Shown: positions 26,561 through 35,791 of the stretch, one piece after another
Numbering within the stretch: the first letter of the stretch is position 1
Layout of the letters: each line of letters begins with the position of its first letter
Source of the DNA: WHSO01 sp963732875
GTDB lineage: Bacteria; Pseudomonadota; Alphaproteobacteria; SMXQ01
Length of the DNA stretch: 64,000 bases
Reading direction: 5' to 3'
NCBI GenBank assembly: GCA_963732875.1
Contig: CAVTBD010000002.1
Location: 62,001-126,000, forward strand
Made by a program: the position numbers and the translations under genes
Notes under the pieces: generated by a model
What the model was told of the DNA's origin: nothing
The model's input: only the letters and a program-made list of their open reading frames with translations
Databases searched by the model: none

Positions 26561-26992
26561 ATGTCCGATCCCGCCGGCGCCTTCGTCCTCCATTCCCGCC
26601 TTGCCGCCGACACCATGCCGGCGGGCCGCCTCGCGCTCAGCCTTGTGCTGGTGATGAACGATTCTCGCTATCCGTGGCTGATCCTGGTGCCGGCGAAGCC
26701 CGGCCTGCGCGAGCTCCACGACCTCGCCGCGTCCGACCGCGCCCGGCTGATCGAGGAGGTCGCCATGGCCTCGCGCGCGCTCGAATCGCTCCATCGCCCC
26801 GACAAGATCAACGTCGGCGCCATCGGCAACATCGTGCCCCAGCTCCATGTCCACGTGGTGGCGCGCCACGCGGGCGACGCGGCCTGGCCGGCGCCGGTCT
26901 GGGGGGTGGGCCACGCGGTGCCCTACGGCGCGCGGGAAGCGGCGGAAATCCGGGAACGAATCGCGGCGGCGCTGGCGCTCGCCCCCGCCTGA
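26561..26992 (+). CDS. HIT family (histidine triad) protein
   Basis: 143 residues. The histidine-triad motif is 'QLHVHVVAR' (Q94, His96, His98), one step shorter than the usual HxHxHxx because the first position is Gln, as in the Q-type subgroup. 'INVGAIGNIVPQLH' and 'DSRYPWLILVPA' complete the fold. HIT proteins hydrolyse nucleotidyl compounds such as AMP-lysine or diadenosine polyphosphates. No partner is obvious; the ABC operon begins 65 bases downstream. Confidence 0.9.
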   Translation: MSDPAGAFVLHSRLAADTMPAGRLALSLVLVMNDSRYPWLILVPAKPGLRELHDLAASDRARLIEEVAMASRALESLHRPDKINVGAIGNIVPQLHVHVVARHAGDAAWPAPVWGVGHAVPYGAREAAEIRERIAAALALAPA

Positions 26993-27021
26993 TTGACATT
27001 CCCGGCCAAGTCGCGCTGAAT
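26993..27021 (+). promoter_or_regulatory. Candidate promoter of the first ABC operon
   Basis: A perfect TTGACA lies 17 bases before CTGAAT. It begins right after the HIT gene stop and 37 bases before the binding-protein start. The -10 box is weak (three of six). Confidence 0.4.
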
Positions 27022-27057
27022 CTCTGAAATACCAATCAAAACAACGGGGAGTGCCAG

Positions 27058-28107
27058 ATGTTCGCTTTGCCATCCGCCATCCGTGTATTCGCCTGCGGCG
27101 CCGTCGCCGCTGCCCTGCTGTCCGGCGCCGCCGCGCCGGCCCGTGCCGCGGACGCCAAGACCATCGCCGCCGCCAAGAAGGAGGGCGAGGTGGTCTGGTA
27201 CACCACGCTCATCGTCAAGCAGGTGGTGCGGCCCATGGTCGCGGCCTTCGAGAAGAAGTATCCCGGCATCCGCGTGCGCTACACCCGCGCCAACGCTACC
27301 ACGACCGCGGTCAAGATCATGAACGAGGCACGCGCAGGCAAGGTCGCCGCCGACGTGTTCGACGGCACCTCGACCGAGCCGCCGCTGGAGAAGGCGGGCC
27401 TGGTCGCCAAGTGGGTGCCGTCCGAGGCGAAGAACTATCCGCCCGAGTACAAGGACAAGGACGGCTACTGGGTGGCGGGGAACCTCTACTTCCTGACGCC
27501 CGGCTATAACACCAATCTCGTCAAGAAGGCGGACGCGCCCAAGACGCTCGACGACCTGCTCGATCCCAAGTGGAAGGGCAAGATGGTGTGGAACGCGAGC
27601 TCGACCTCGTCGGGCCCGGGCTTCATCGGCAACATCCTCACCTCCATGGGGCAGGAGAAGGGGATGGCCTATCTCAAGAAGCTGTCCGCCCAGAAGATCG
27701 TCGCCATGGAGGCGAGCGCGCGCAAGGTGCTCGACACCGTGATCGCCGGTGAATACCCGATCGCGCTGCAGATATTCAACCACCATGCCGTCATCAGCGC
27801 CAAGAAGGGCGCGCCGGTCGACTGGATCCCGATGGAGCCCGTGACCAGCCTGGTGTCCACCGTCAGCCTGCTCAAGGCGGCGCCGCACCCCAACGCGGGC
27901 AAGCTGCTGATCGACTTCATCCTGTCCGATCAGGGCCAGAAGGTATTCCAGAAGGCCAACTACCTGCCGGCGCTGCCGTCGGTGCCGGCCAAGGTGCCGA
28001 GCCTCAAGCCGAAGGAGGGTGGATTCAAGGCGAACGTGCTGACCCCGAGCCAGGTCGCGGCAGAGCTGCCCAAGTGGAAGAAGGTGTTCAACGAGTTGTT
28101 CCGCTAG
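27058..28107 (+). CDS. Fe3+-type ABC transporter substrate-binding protein
   Basis: 349 residues with a Sec signal peptide ('FACGAVAAALLSGAAAPARAAD', about residues 11-32). The mature part has 'AAAKKEGEVVWYTT', 'PGYNTNLVKKADAPKTLDDLLDP' and 'LLIDFILSDQGQ', the AfuA/FbpA-like order. First gene of a binding protein-permease-ATPase operon. The ligand could be ferric iron, a phosphonate or an organic acid; the iron-binding Tyr pair is not certain. Confidence 0.88.
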   Translation: MFALPSAIRVFACGAVAAALLSGAAAPARAADAKTIAAAKKEGEVVWYTTLIVKQVVRPMVAAFEKKYPGIRVRYTRANATTTAVKIMNEARAGKVAADVFDGTSTEPPLEKAGLVAKWVPSEAKNYPPEYKDKDGYWVAGNLYFLTPGYNTNLVKKADAPKTLDDLLDPKWKGKMVWNASSTSSGPGFIGNILTSMGQEKGMAYLKKLSAQKIVAMEASARKVLDTVIAGEYPIALQIFNHHAVISAKKGAPVDWIPMEPVTSLVSTVSLLKAAPHPNAGKLLIDFILSDQGQKVFQKANYLPALPSVPAKVPSLKPKEGGFKANVLTPSQVAAELPKWKKVFNELFR

Positions 28108-28170
28108 TGACGGACCCGGCGCGGGCGGGGTAACTCGTCCGCGCCGCCGTCACCGGGGCGCGTTCCGTTC

Positions 28171-29919
28171 ATGGCCGTAGGGATCGAAGGACAGCAGCCC
28201 GCTCGGGCGGGCGGGCGCCGGCGCCTTGCCGGGGGCGGCGTGCCGTGGCTCGCCGTCGGGCTCGGCGTCGTCATCGCCGTCCTCGTGCTGCCGCCGATCT
28301 GGTACCTGGTGCAGGGCAGCCTCTACACTACCACCGTGACCGGCGCCGCCGGCAACTTCACCTTCGACTACTACCGCCGCCTGCTGGAGGGCCACCGGCT
28401 CGCCTCCAGCGCCGCCAACTCGGTGATCTTCGCCGTCGGGAGCGCCGCCGTGGCGCTGCTGTTCGGTGCGCTGCTCGCGTGGATCGTCGAGCGCACCAAC
28501 GCGCCGTTCAAGATTCTCGCCTATCTCACCACCATCATCTCGCTCGGCACGCCCTACGTGCTCTACGTCACCGCCTGGCTGTTCCTGCTCGGCCGGGTCG
28601 GGCCGGTCAACGACCTCTACCGCCTCGTCACCGGCTCCACGGGCGTGCTGATCAACGTCAATTCCATGGGCGGCATGATCCTGATCGAGGGCTTCCTGTG
28701 GTCGCCGCTGGTGTTCCTGCTGCTGTCGGCCACCTTCCGCACCTCGAATCCCGAATTCGAGGAGGCCGCGCGCATGAGCGGGGCGAGCGTGTGGGACACG
28801 ATCCGGCGCATCACGCTCCGGCTTGCACTGCCGGCCGTGGCGGCGCTCGCGATCCTGGTGTTCATCCGCGCCTTCGAGGGCTTCGAGGTGCCGGCGCTGG
28901 TGGGCATGCCGGGGCGGGTCAACGTGCTGACCACCGACATCTACCTCGCCCTCAAGGACACCGTGCCGCCCGACGTCGGGCGCGCCTCGGCGTTCTCGGT
29001 GTTCCTGCTGGTCGCGGTCGCCGTGCTGCTCGCGTTCTATAACCGCATCTCGAAGAATGCCGAGCGCTTCCATACCGTGACCGGCAAGGGCTTCCGCGCG
29101 CGCCCGTTCGACCTCGGCCTCGGCCGCTGGGTCGCGGGCGCGATCATCGTCGTGAACTTCCTGTTCGTCCTCGTGCTGCCCAACCTGGTGCTGCTGTGGG
29201 CCTCGCTGCTGCCGTTCTTCCAGACCGTCAAGTGGAGCGCGGTCAAGCTGTTCACCCTCGAAAACTACGCCGCCGTGCTCAACTCGCCATTCTACCTCGA
29301 CCTGGTCTGGAACACGCTGTTCCTGGCGGCGGCCAGCGCCACGGTCGTGATGGCGCTGACGCTGGTGGTGGGCTGGCTCTCGGTGCGGCGCCGCCCGGGC
29401 GGCTGGCTGCTCGACCAGCTCGCGACCATGCCGCTGATCTTCCCCGGCATCGTGCTCGGCACCGCAGTCATGCAGATCTATCTCGCCGTGCCGATCCCGA
29501 TCTACGGCACGGTCTGGATCATCCTGATCGCCTACGTGATCCGCTACCTGCCCTACGGCATGCGCTACAGCTATTCCGGCATGCTCCAGATCCACCACGA
29601 GCTGGAGGAGGCCGCCGGGATGTGCGGCGCCGGGCACTGGGTGACGCTGCGCCGGGTGGTGCTGCCCCTGATGATGCCGGCGGTGGCGTCGGGCTGGCTG
29701 TTCATCTTCCTGCTGGCGGCGCGCATCCTGGCGCTGCCGATCCTGCTGGCCGGACCCGATTCCCAGACCATCGCGGTCGCCATGTTCGACATGTGGACCA
29801 ACGGGCAGGGTACCGAGCTCGCGGCCATGGGCCTGCTGTGGACGCTGCTGATGACGGTGATCGCGTCCGTTTTCTATTTCCTGTCGCGCCGCTCGGGCGC
29901 GGGCGTCTACGGTAACTGA
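28171..29919 (+). CDS. Fe3+-type ABC transporter permease (fused double domain)
   Basis: 582 residues with about 12 transmembrane helices in two MetI-like halves. Each half has an EAA loop: 'EEAARMSGASVWDTIRRITLRL' (about residues 198-219) and 'LEEAAGMCGAGHWVTLRRVVLP' (about 482-503), which dock onto the ATPase. FbpB-type permeases are fused in this way. It follows the binding protein by 63 bases and the ATPase gene follows by 15 bases. Confidence 0.9.
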   Translation: MAVGIEGQQPARAGGRRRLAGGGVPWLAVGLGVVIAVLVLPPIWYLVQGSLYTTTVTGAAGNFTFDYYRRLLEGHRLASSAANSVIFAVGSAAVALLFGALLAWIVERTNAPFKILAYLTTIISLGTPYVLYVTAWLFLLGRVGPVNDLYRLVTGSTGVLINVNSMGGMILIEGFLWSPLVFLLLSATFRTSNPEFEEAARMSGASVWDTIRRITLRLALPAVAALAILVFIRAFEGFEVPALVGMPGRVNVLTTDIYLALKDTVPPDVGRASAFSVFLLVAVAVLLAFYNRISKNAERFHTVTGKGFRARPFDLGLGRWVAGAIIVVNFLFVLVLPNLVLLWASLLPFFQTVKWSAVKLFTLENYAAVLNSPFYLDLVWNTLFLAAASATVVMALTLVVGWLSVRRRPGGWLLDQLATMPLIFPGIVLGTAVMQIYLAVPIPIYGTVWIILIAYVIRYLPYGMRYSYSGMLQIHHELEEAAGMCGAGHWVTLRRVVLPLMMPAVASGWLFIFLLAARILALPILLAGPDSQTIAVAMFDMWTNGQGTELAAMGLLWTLLMTVIASVFYFLSRRSGAGVYGN

Positions 29920-29934
29920 GGGAGGGGAAGGCCG

Positions 29935-31065
29935 ATGCTCCGGGTCGAGGGCCTGACCAAGCTTTACGCCAACACGACGGACGCCATCGCCGGCGGCATC
30001 CGCGAGGCCGAATTCGCGCTGGAACCGGGGGCGTTCTTCACGCTGCTGGGCCCGTCCGGCTGCGGCAAGACCACGACGCTGCGCTGTATCGCCGGGCTCG
30101 AGCGTCCCGACAGGGGCATGGTGCGGCTCGGCGAGCGCGTGCTGTTCGACGGCGCGGCCGGACTCTCGGTGCCGATGAACCGGCGCGACATCGGCATGGT
30201 GTTCCAGTCCTATGCCATCTGGCCGCACATGACGGTGGCCGAGAACGTCGCCTTCCCGCTCACGGTCGCCAAGGACCGGCGCTACAGCGCGGCAGAGCGG
30301 CGCGAGCGGGTGTCCCAGGCGCTGCGCACGGTCAACCTCGGCGGCTACGAGAACCGCCCGGCGACGCGCCTGTCGGGCGGCGAGCAGCAGCGCGTCGCGC
30401 TGGCCCGCGCCATCGTGCGCCAGCCTCAGCTGCTGTTGCTCGACGAGCCGCTGTCCAACCTCGACGCCCACCTGCGCGAGGAGATGCGCGTCGAGCTCAA
30501 GCGCCTGCAGCGCCAGACCGGCATCACCACCGTCTACGTCACCCACGACCAGGCCGAGGCCCTGTCGCTGTCCGACCGTATCGCCGTGATCGAGAAGGGG
30601 CGCATCGTCCAGCTCGACACGCCCGAGGAGATCTACTTCCGCCCAAAGACCGCCTTCGTCGCGGGCTTCGTCGGCGCGACCAACCTGCTGCCGGGGCGCA
30701 CGGAAGGCGCGGCACCCGCGGGCGGCGAGGTGGCGGTGCGGCTCGACGCGGGCGCGACGCTGCGCTGCCGGGCGGTGGCCGCGCTCGCGGCGGGGGCCAA
30801 GGTCGTGGTTTCGATCCGTCCCGAGACCATCCGGATCGCGCCGGCCGGGACCAGCGTGGCCAGTGCCGACGCGGACGTGCTGGAGGGCCGCATCGAGCAG
30901 GCAAGCTTCCAGGGCCAGACACGCCGCTACGACGTCACGCTGCCGGGCTGGCGGCTGCAGGTGCTGGCCGATCCGCAGACCCGGCTGGCAGCCGGCGATG
31001 CCGTCACGCTCAGCGTGGCGCCGGGCGACGTCACGGCAGTCGCCCGCGATCAAGCGAAGATGTAG
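29935..31065 (+). CDS. ABC transporter ATP-binding protein with TOBE domain (FbpC-like)
   Basis: 376 residues. Walker A 'GPSGCGKTTT', Q-loop 'GMVFQSYAIWPHMTV', signature 'LSGGEQQR', Walker B 'LLLLDEPLSN' and the switch His in 'YVTHDQAEA' are all intact; a regulatory TOBE domain fills residues about 240-370. It powers the permease encoded directly upstream. The stop converges on the korB-like gene with 66 bases between. Confidence 0.92.
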   Translation: MLRVEGLTKLYANTTDAIAGGIREAEFALEPGAFFTLLGPSGCGKTTTLRCIAGLERPDRGMVRLGERVLFDGAAGLSVPMNRRDIGMVFQSYAIWPHMTVAENVAFPLTVAKDRRYSAAERRERVSQALRTVNLGGYENRPATRLSGGEQQRVALARAIVRQPQLLLLDEPLSNLDAHLREEMRVELKRLQRQTGITTVYVTHDQAEALSLSDRIAVIEKGRIVQLDTPEEIYFRPKTAFVAGFVGATNLLPGRTEGAAPAGGEVAVRLDAGATLRCRAVAALAAGAKVVVSIRPETIRIAPAGTSVASADADVLEGRIEQASFQGQTRRYDVTLPGWRLQVLADPQTRLAAGDAVTLSVAPGDVTAVARDQAKM

Positions 31066-31131
31066 GGAATCCCGAACGGGTCGAACGGACAGGGCACCGG
31101 CCAGTATACCTGCCGTGCGTCCCGTATCGGC

Positions 31132-32181
31132 TCAGCGGTAGCGGTTCTGGAGGTCGGCCAGCGCCTTCGGGCCCGGGCACAGGCGCTCGTAGGGGTAGGT
31201 GGTGAGCGCTTCCGGCGCGGTTTTGTTGGCCGCGTGCATGTCGTCCCGGCTCTCGTCGATGTAGAGCAGCCCGGTCACGATCTCGCCCTTCTCCTGGTGG
31301 CGCATGACGTAGTCGAAGGCGCGCGCGCGATCGCGCGGGTCGTAGTCGGGATCGGTCTTCTTCAGGTAGATCTCGCTGCCGTCGTGCATTTTCACCGGCA
31401 TCACCGCACCCTCCGGGTACTCGGTGGTGATCTCCTGCCGGGCTTCGATCAGGTCCGCGGGCTTGTGCATGTGGGCATAGGTATAGCGGTAGCTCATGGT
31501 CGAATCCTCGTGGTCGTTGAAGGTGACGCACGGGGAGATCACATCGATGAGTGCAAAGCCGTTGTGCCTGAGCCCGGCCTTGATGAGCGGCACGAGATGG
31601 GCCTTGTCGCCCGAGAACGAACGCGCGATGAACGAGGCGCCGAGCGCCAGCGCCATCTTGATCGGGTCGATCGGCGGGTTGGGATTGACCTCGCCCTTCT
31701 TGGTCCTGGCGCCGAACGCGGCGGAGGCCGAGAACTGGCCCTTGGTCAGGCCGTACACGCCGTTGTTCTCGATCACGTAGAGCATGTTGAGGTTGCGGCG
31801 GATCACGTGGCCGAACTGGCCGAGCCCGATCGAGAGCGTGTCGCCGTCGCCCGAGACGCCGACGTAGTAGAGCTCGCGGTTGGCGGCGGCGGCGCCCGTG
31901 GTGATCGAGGGCATGCGGCCGTGCACGGTATTGTTGCCGTGGCTCTGGCCGAGGAAATAGGCGGTGGTCTTGGACGAGCAGCCGATGCCCGAGACCTTGA
32001 CCGCGCGGTTGGGCGGGACCGAGAGCTCGAAGAAGGCGCGCGTCATGGCGGCGGTGATCGAGTCGTGACCGCAGCCGGCGCACAGCGTCGACATGGCACC
32101 TTCGTAGGACGACTCGGCGAGGCCGAGCGCGTTCACGTGGCGCCCCTTGTAGGCGATATTGGGCTTGCGGATATAGCTCAT
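31132..32181 (-). CDS. korB: 2-oxoacid:ferredoxin oxidoreductase, beta subunit
   Basis: 349 residues. The thiamine-diphosphate subunit: 'LCAGCGHDSI' with Cys34 and Cys37, 'GIGCSSKT', the TPP/Mg motif 'GDGDTLSIGLGQFGH' followed by 'ENNGVYGLTKGQ', and a fourth cysteine in 'DVISPCVTFN', so a [4Fe-4S] cluster is supported. With the alpha subunit it oxidatively decarboxylates 2-oxoglutarate (or another 2-oxo acid) to the CoA thioester and reduces ferredoxin or the flavoprotein subunit. The start overlaps the alpha stop as ATGA. Confidence 0.9.
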   Translation of the reverse strand: MSYIRKPNIAYKGRHVNALGLAESSYEGAMSTLCAGCGHDSITAAMTRAFFELSVPPNRAVKVSGIGCSSKTTAYFLGQSHGNNTVHGRMPSITTGAAAANRELYYVGVSGDGDTLSIGLGQFGHVIRRNLNMLYVIENNGVYGLTKGQFSASAAFGARTKKGEVNPNPPIDPIKMALALGASFIARSFSGDKAHLVPLIKAGLRHNGFALIDVISPCVTFNDHEDSTMSYRYTYAHMHKPADLIEARQEITTEYPEGAVMPVKMHDGSEIYLKKTDPDYDPRDRARAFDYVMRHQEKGEIVTGLLYIDESRDDMHAANKTAPEALTTYPYERLCPGPKALADLQNRYR

Positions 32182-33995
32182 GCCGCGGCCTCCTTGGCCA
32201 CTGCGTCCTCGATGGCGCGGACGACGAAGCCGCTGTCCATGGGCATGCCGTTGTAATGCAGGATGGAGGTGATGACGGATTTCTCGACCGCCGTTTCGGT
32301 CACCAGCATGCCACGCAGCTGGGCGTCGCGGTTTTGCTCGACCACGAACACGCGCTCGTGGCTGGCGAGGAATTCCTCGACTTCGGCGGAGAACGGGAAC
32401 GCACGCACGCGCATGTAGTCGATGGCGATGCCGCGCTCGCCGAGATGCGCGAGCGCCTCCTTGCAGGCGCCGTCGCAGCTGCCGACGGTCAGGATGCCCC
32501 ACGGCGCGGCGGTCTTGGTGCGGATCACCTCCGGCTTCGGCACCAGGGTGGCGGCGGTGGCCCATTTGGCCAGCAGGCGGTCCATCACGTCCTGGTACTC
32601 GTCGGACAGCTCGGTGCGCCCGCCCCACTTGTTGTGGCCGGCGCCGCGGTTGAAGTAGACCCCCTTGGGATGGCAGCCGGGCAGCGTGCGATAGGGGATG
32701 CCGTCGCCGTCCACGTCGAGGTAGCGGTGGAACTTGGTGATCTTCTCGAGGTCCGCGTCCGACAGCACTTTGCCGCGGTCGGGCGCGTAGGATTTGTCCC
32801 AGGTGAGGTCCGGCACCATCCAGTCGTTCATGCCGACGTCGAGGTCGGAGACCACGAACACAGGAGTCTGAAGGCGTTCGGCGAGGTCGAAGGCGTCGAC
32901 CGCCATCTCGAAGCACTCGCGCGGGTCGGCCGGGTACAGGCACACGTGCTTGGTGTCGCCGTGGGAGGCGTAGGCGCAGATCTGGATGTCGCCCTGCTGG
33001 GTGCGGGTCGGCATGCCGGTGGACGGGCCGACGCGCTGGATGTCGAACAGCACCATCGGGATCTCGGCGTAGTAGGCGAGGCCGATCATCTCGCCCATCA
33101 GCGAGATGCCGGGGCCCGAGGTGGTGGTGAAGGCGCGCGCGCCGGTCCAGCCGGCGCCGAGCACGACGCCCGCGGACGACAGCTCGTCCTCGGCCTGGAC
33201 GATGACGTAGCGCTTCTCGCCGGTCTCCTTGTCGGTACGGAAGCGCCCGCAGAACGACTTGAAGGCATCCATCAGCGAGGTCGACGGCGTGATCGGGTAC
33301 CACGCGCCCACGGTCGCGCCGGCATAGACGCAGCCGAGCGCCGCGGCGGTGTTGCCGTCGATCATGATATTGCCGCCGGTCGCGTCCATGGCCTTGACCG
33401 AGAGCGGCAGTGGGCAGGCGAAGTTCTCCTTCGCGTAATTGTAGCCGAGCTCGATCGCCTGCATGTTGGCGGGAATGAGCTTGGGCTTGCCGGCGAAGGT
33501 CTGTTCGATCAGCCGGCGGATCACGGCCATGTCGATGTCGGTGAGCGCGGCGACCGCGCCGACATAGGCCATGTTCTTCATCAGGATGCGCACGCGCGGG
33601 TTGGCGACGGCGTCGTTCACCATCTGCGCGAGCGGGACGCCGAGCACGGTGATGTCGGGGCGCGACAGCGACTGCTGGCGCGGCCAGGTCGAGTCGTAGA
33701 CGAGGTAGCCGCCGGGCGCGACCTCCTTGATGTCCTGGGCGTAGGTCTCGGCGTTCATGGCGACCATGATGTCGACCTGGCCGGAACGCGCCGAATAGCC
33801 GTCCTTGGTGATGCGGATTTCGTACCAGGTGGGCATGCCCTGAATGTTGGACGGGAAGTAATTCTTGCCGACCACGGGGATGCCCATGCGGAAATAGGCC
33901 TTCATCAGAAGGCTGTTCGCGCTCGCCGAGCCGGTTCCGTTGACCGTGGCGACCTTGACGACGAAATCGTTCAGCCGGCTTTGCGCTGCTGACAC
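32178..33995 (-). CDS. korA: 2-oxoacid:ferredoxin oxidoreductase, alpha subunit (gamma fused)
   Basis: 605 residues. The N-terminal part ('SGQVDIMVAMNAETYAQDI', about residues 70-90) is the fused gamma domain; the central part holds 'WYPITPSTSLMDAF' and 'EDELSSAGVVLGAGWTGARAFTTTSGPGISLMGE' of the CoA- and TPP-binding domains I/VI. Length fits the fused alphaproteobacterial type. The start is a GTG with GGGAGGAAG seven bases upstream, 25 bases inside the flavoprotein gene. Translational coupling to both neighbours indicates one complex. Confidence 0.9.
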   Translation of the reverse strand: MSAAQSRLNDFVVKVATVNGTGSASANSLLMKAYFRMGIPVVGKNYFPSNIQGMPTWYEIRITKDGYSARSGQVDIMVAMNAETYAQDIKEVAPGGYLVYDSTWPRQQSLSRPDITVLGVPLAQMVNDAVANPRVRILMKNMAYVGAVAALTDIDMAVIRRLIEQTFAGKPKLIPANMQAIELGYNYAKENFACPLPLSVKAMDATGGNIMIDGNTAAALGCVYAGATVGAWYPITPSTSLMDAFKSFCGRFRTDKETGEKRYVIVQAEDELSSAGVVLGAGWTGARAFTTTSGPGISLMGEMIGLAYYAEIPMVLFDIQRVGPSTGMPTRTQQGDIQICAYASHGDTKHVCLYPADPRECFEMAVDAFDLAERLQTPVFVVSDLDVGMNDWMVPDLTWDKSYAPDRGKVLSDADLEKITKFHRYLDVDGDGIPYRTLPGCHPKGVYFNRGAGHNKWGGRTELSDEYQDVMDRLLAKWATAATLVPKPEVIRTKTAAPWGILTVGSCDGACKEALAHLGERGIAIDYMRVRAFPFSAEVEEFLASHERVFVVEQNRDAQLRGMLVTETAVEKSVITSILHYNGMPMDSGFVVRAIEDAVAKEAAA

Positions 33996-35791
33996 GGCTT
34001 ACTTCCTCCCGATTCATCCCATGCGTAAGGGATATCGATAAGCGACTTCTGCATGTCCCAGGCGGCGGTCGGGCAGCGCTCGGCGCACAGGCCGCAGTGA
34101 ACGCAGACGTTCTCGTCCTTCACCATGATGCGGCCGGTGTGCATGAGCGGCGCCGAGGCGAACAGCGGCTGGGCCGCATTCTCCGCCGGCGCGGTGAGAC
34201 GTCCCCGCACCTCGCCCTCGGTGCCGTCCGGGGTAATCGTCAGGCAGTCCACCGGGCAGATGTCGATGCAGGCATCGCACTCGGTGCACAGCTCGGTGGT
34301 GAACACGGTCTGGATGTCGCAGTTGAGGCAGCGTTCCACCTCGGTCGCGACCTGGTCGGGGGTGAAGCCGAGTTCCACCTCGACGTCGAGCTTCGCGAAC
34401 CGGTTGCGCAGGTCCACGTGCTCCATCTTGCGCCGCGCCGACGGGTCGAAGTCGTTCGAGTAGCTCCACTCGTGGATGCCCATCTTGGTGGAGTGCAGGT
34501 TGACCCCGCGCGGCAGGCGCTCGGTGATGTCCTCGCCCATGCAGTGGCGGTGGATCGAGATCGCGGCCTGATGGCCGTGCTCGACCGCCCAGATGATATT
34601 GGCCGGGCCGAACGCCGCGTCGCCGCCGAAGAACACGCCCGGCAGGGTGGACTGGTAGGTGGTCTTGTCCACCACCGGCACGTCCCACTTGCCGAACTCG
34701 ATACCGGCGTCGCGCTCGATCCACGGGAAGGCGTTGTCCTGACCGATAGCGAGCACCACGTCGTCGGCGGGGAAGAACACGTCCTCCACCACTTTCTGGC
34801 CGGTGATCTCGCCCTTGTCGTCCATGGTGTATTCGAGCTTCTCGAACACCATGCCCTTGAGCTTGCCGCCTTCGACCACGAATTCCTTGGGCGAGTGGTT
34901 GATGACGATCTCGACGTTTTCCTCCTCGGCGTCCTCGAGCTCCCAGTCGGAGGCCTTGAAGAAGGCGCGCGGCTTGCGCGCCATCACCTTGACGTCGTTG
35001 GCGCCGAGCCGGAGCGAGGTGCGGCAGCAGTCCATGGCGGTGTTGCCGACGCCGATGATCAGCACGCGCTTGCCGATGGCGTTGACGTGCCCGAAGGCGA
35101 CCGACTCCAGCCACTGGATGCCGATATGGATGTTGGCGGCGCCTTCCTCGCGGCCGGGCAGGCCGAGTTCCTTGCCCTTGGGGGCGCCCGAGCCGACGAA
35201 CACCGCGTCGTAGCCTTCCGCCAGCAGCGATTTCATGCTCTTGACCGGGGTGCCGAGGCGCAGGTCCACGTCCATGGCGACGATGTAGCCGATCTCCTCG
35301 TCCAGCACGTGGGTGGGGAGGCGGAACGACGGGATGTTGGAGCGCATCAGGCCGCCCGGCTTGTCGAGGGCCTCGAAGATCGTGCACTGGTAGCCGAGCG
35401 GCGCGAGGTCGTTGGCGACCGTCAGCGAGGCCGGGCCCGCGCCGACCAGCGCGACGCGCTTGCCGTTCTTCTCGCGCGGCGCCTTGGGCAGGCGTTCGGT
35501 GACGTCGTCGCGATGGTCGGCGGCGACGCGCTTGAGGCGGCAGATCGCGACCGGCTTCTCCTCGGCGCTGAGCCGCCCGCGCCGACACGCCGGCTCGCAC
35601 GGCCGGTCGCACACGCGCCCGAGGATGCCCGGAAACACGTTCGATTCGCGGTTGAGCAAATAGGCGTCCGAGAAGCGACCCTGGGCGATCAGCCGAATGT
35701 AATCAGGGACGGCGGTATGGGCCGGACAGGCCCATTGGCAATCCACGACCCGGTGAAAGTAGTCGGGATCGGACGTATCCGTAGGTTTCAT
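33971..35791 (-). CDS. FAD/NAD(P)-dependent flavoprotein with ferredoxin domains (KorC-like)
   Basis: 606 residues. N-terminal cysteines ('CQWACPAHT', 'RVCDRPCEPACRRG') form the GltD-type Fe-S site; 'VALVGAGPASLTVANDLA' and 'VLIIGVGNTAMDCC' are the FAD and NAD(P) Rossmann motifs. The C-terminus adds two [4Fe-4S] motifs, 'CTECDACIDICPVDC' and 'CVHCGLCAERCP'. First gene of the kor operon. In Thauera/Azoarcus-type enzymes a third subunit of this kind links the 2-oxoglutarate oxidoreductase to NADP; I infer the same electron route here. Confidence 0.85.
   Translation of the reverse strand: MKPTDTSDPDYFHRVVDCQWACPAHTAVPDYIRLIAQGRFSDAYLLNRESNVFPGILGRVCDRPCEPACRRGRLSAEEKPVAICRLKRVAADHRDDVTERLPKAPREKNGKRVALVGAGPASLTVANDLAPLGYQCTIFEALDKPGGLMRSNIPSFRLPTHVLDEEIGYIVAMDVDLRLGTPVKSMKSLLAEGYDAVFVGSGAPKGKELGLPGREEGAANIHIGIQWLESVAFGHVNAIGKRVLIIGVGNTAMDCCRTSLRLGANDVKVMARKPRAFFKASDWELEDAEEENVEIVINHSPKEFVVEGGKLKGMVFEKLEYTMDDKGEITGQKVVEDVFFPADDVVLAIGQDNAFPWIERDAGIEFGKWDVPVVDKTTYQSTLPGVFFGGDAAFGPANIIWAVEHGHQAAISIHRHCMGEDITERLPRGVNLHSTKMGIHEWSYSNDFDPSARRKMEHVDLRNRFAKLDVEVELGFTPDQVATEVERCLNCDIQTVFTTELCTECDACIDICPVDCLTITPDGTEGEVRGRLTAPAENAAQPLFASAPLMHTGRIMVKDENVCVHCGLCAERCPTAAWDMQKSLIDIPYAWDESGGSKPCQQRKAG

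Noticed and set aside
28150..31053. Long minus-strand open frame across the first ABC operon
   Set aside because: Arg/Glu/Gln-rich composition without motifs, opposite three clearly conserved genes.
31132..34017. One long minus-strand frame covering korB and korA
   Set aside because: Only its 3' third matches korB; korA lies in another frame with its own start, so the long frame is accidental read-through.
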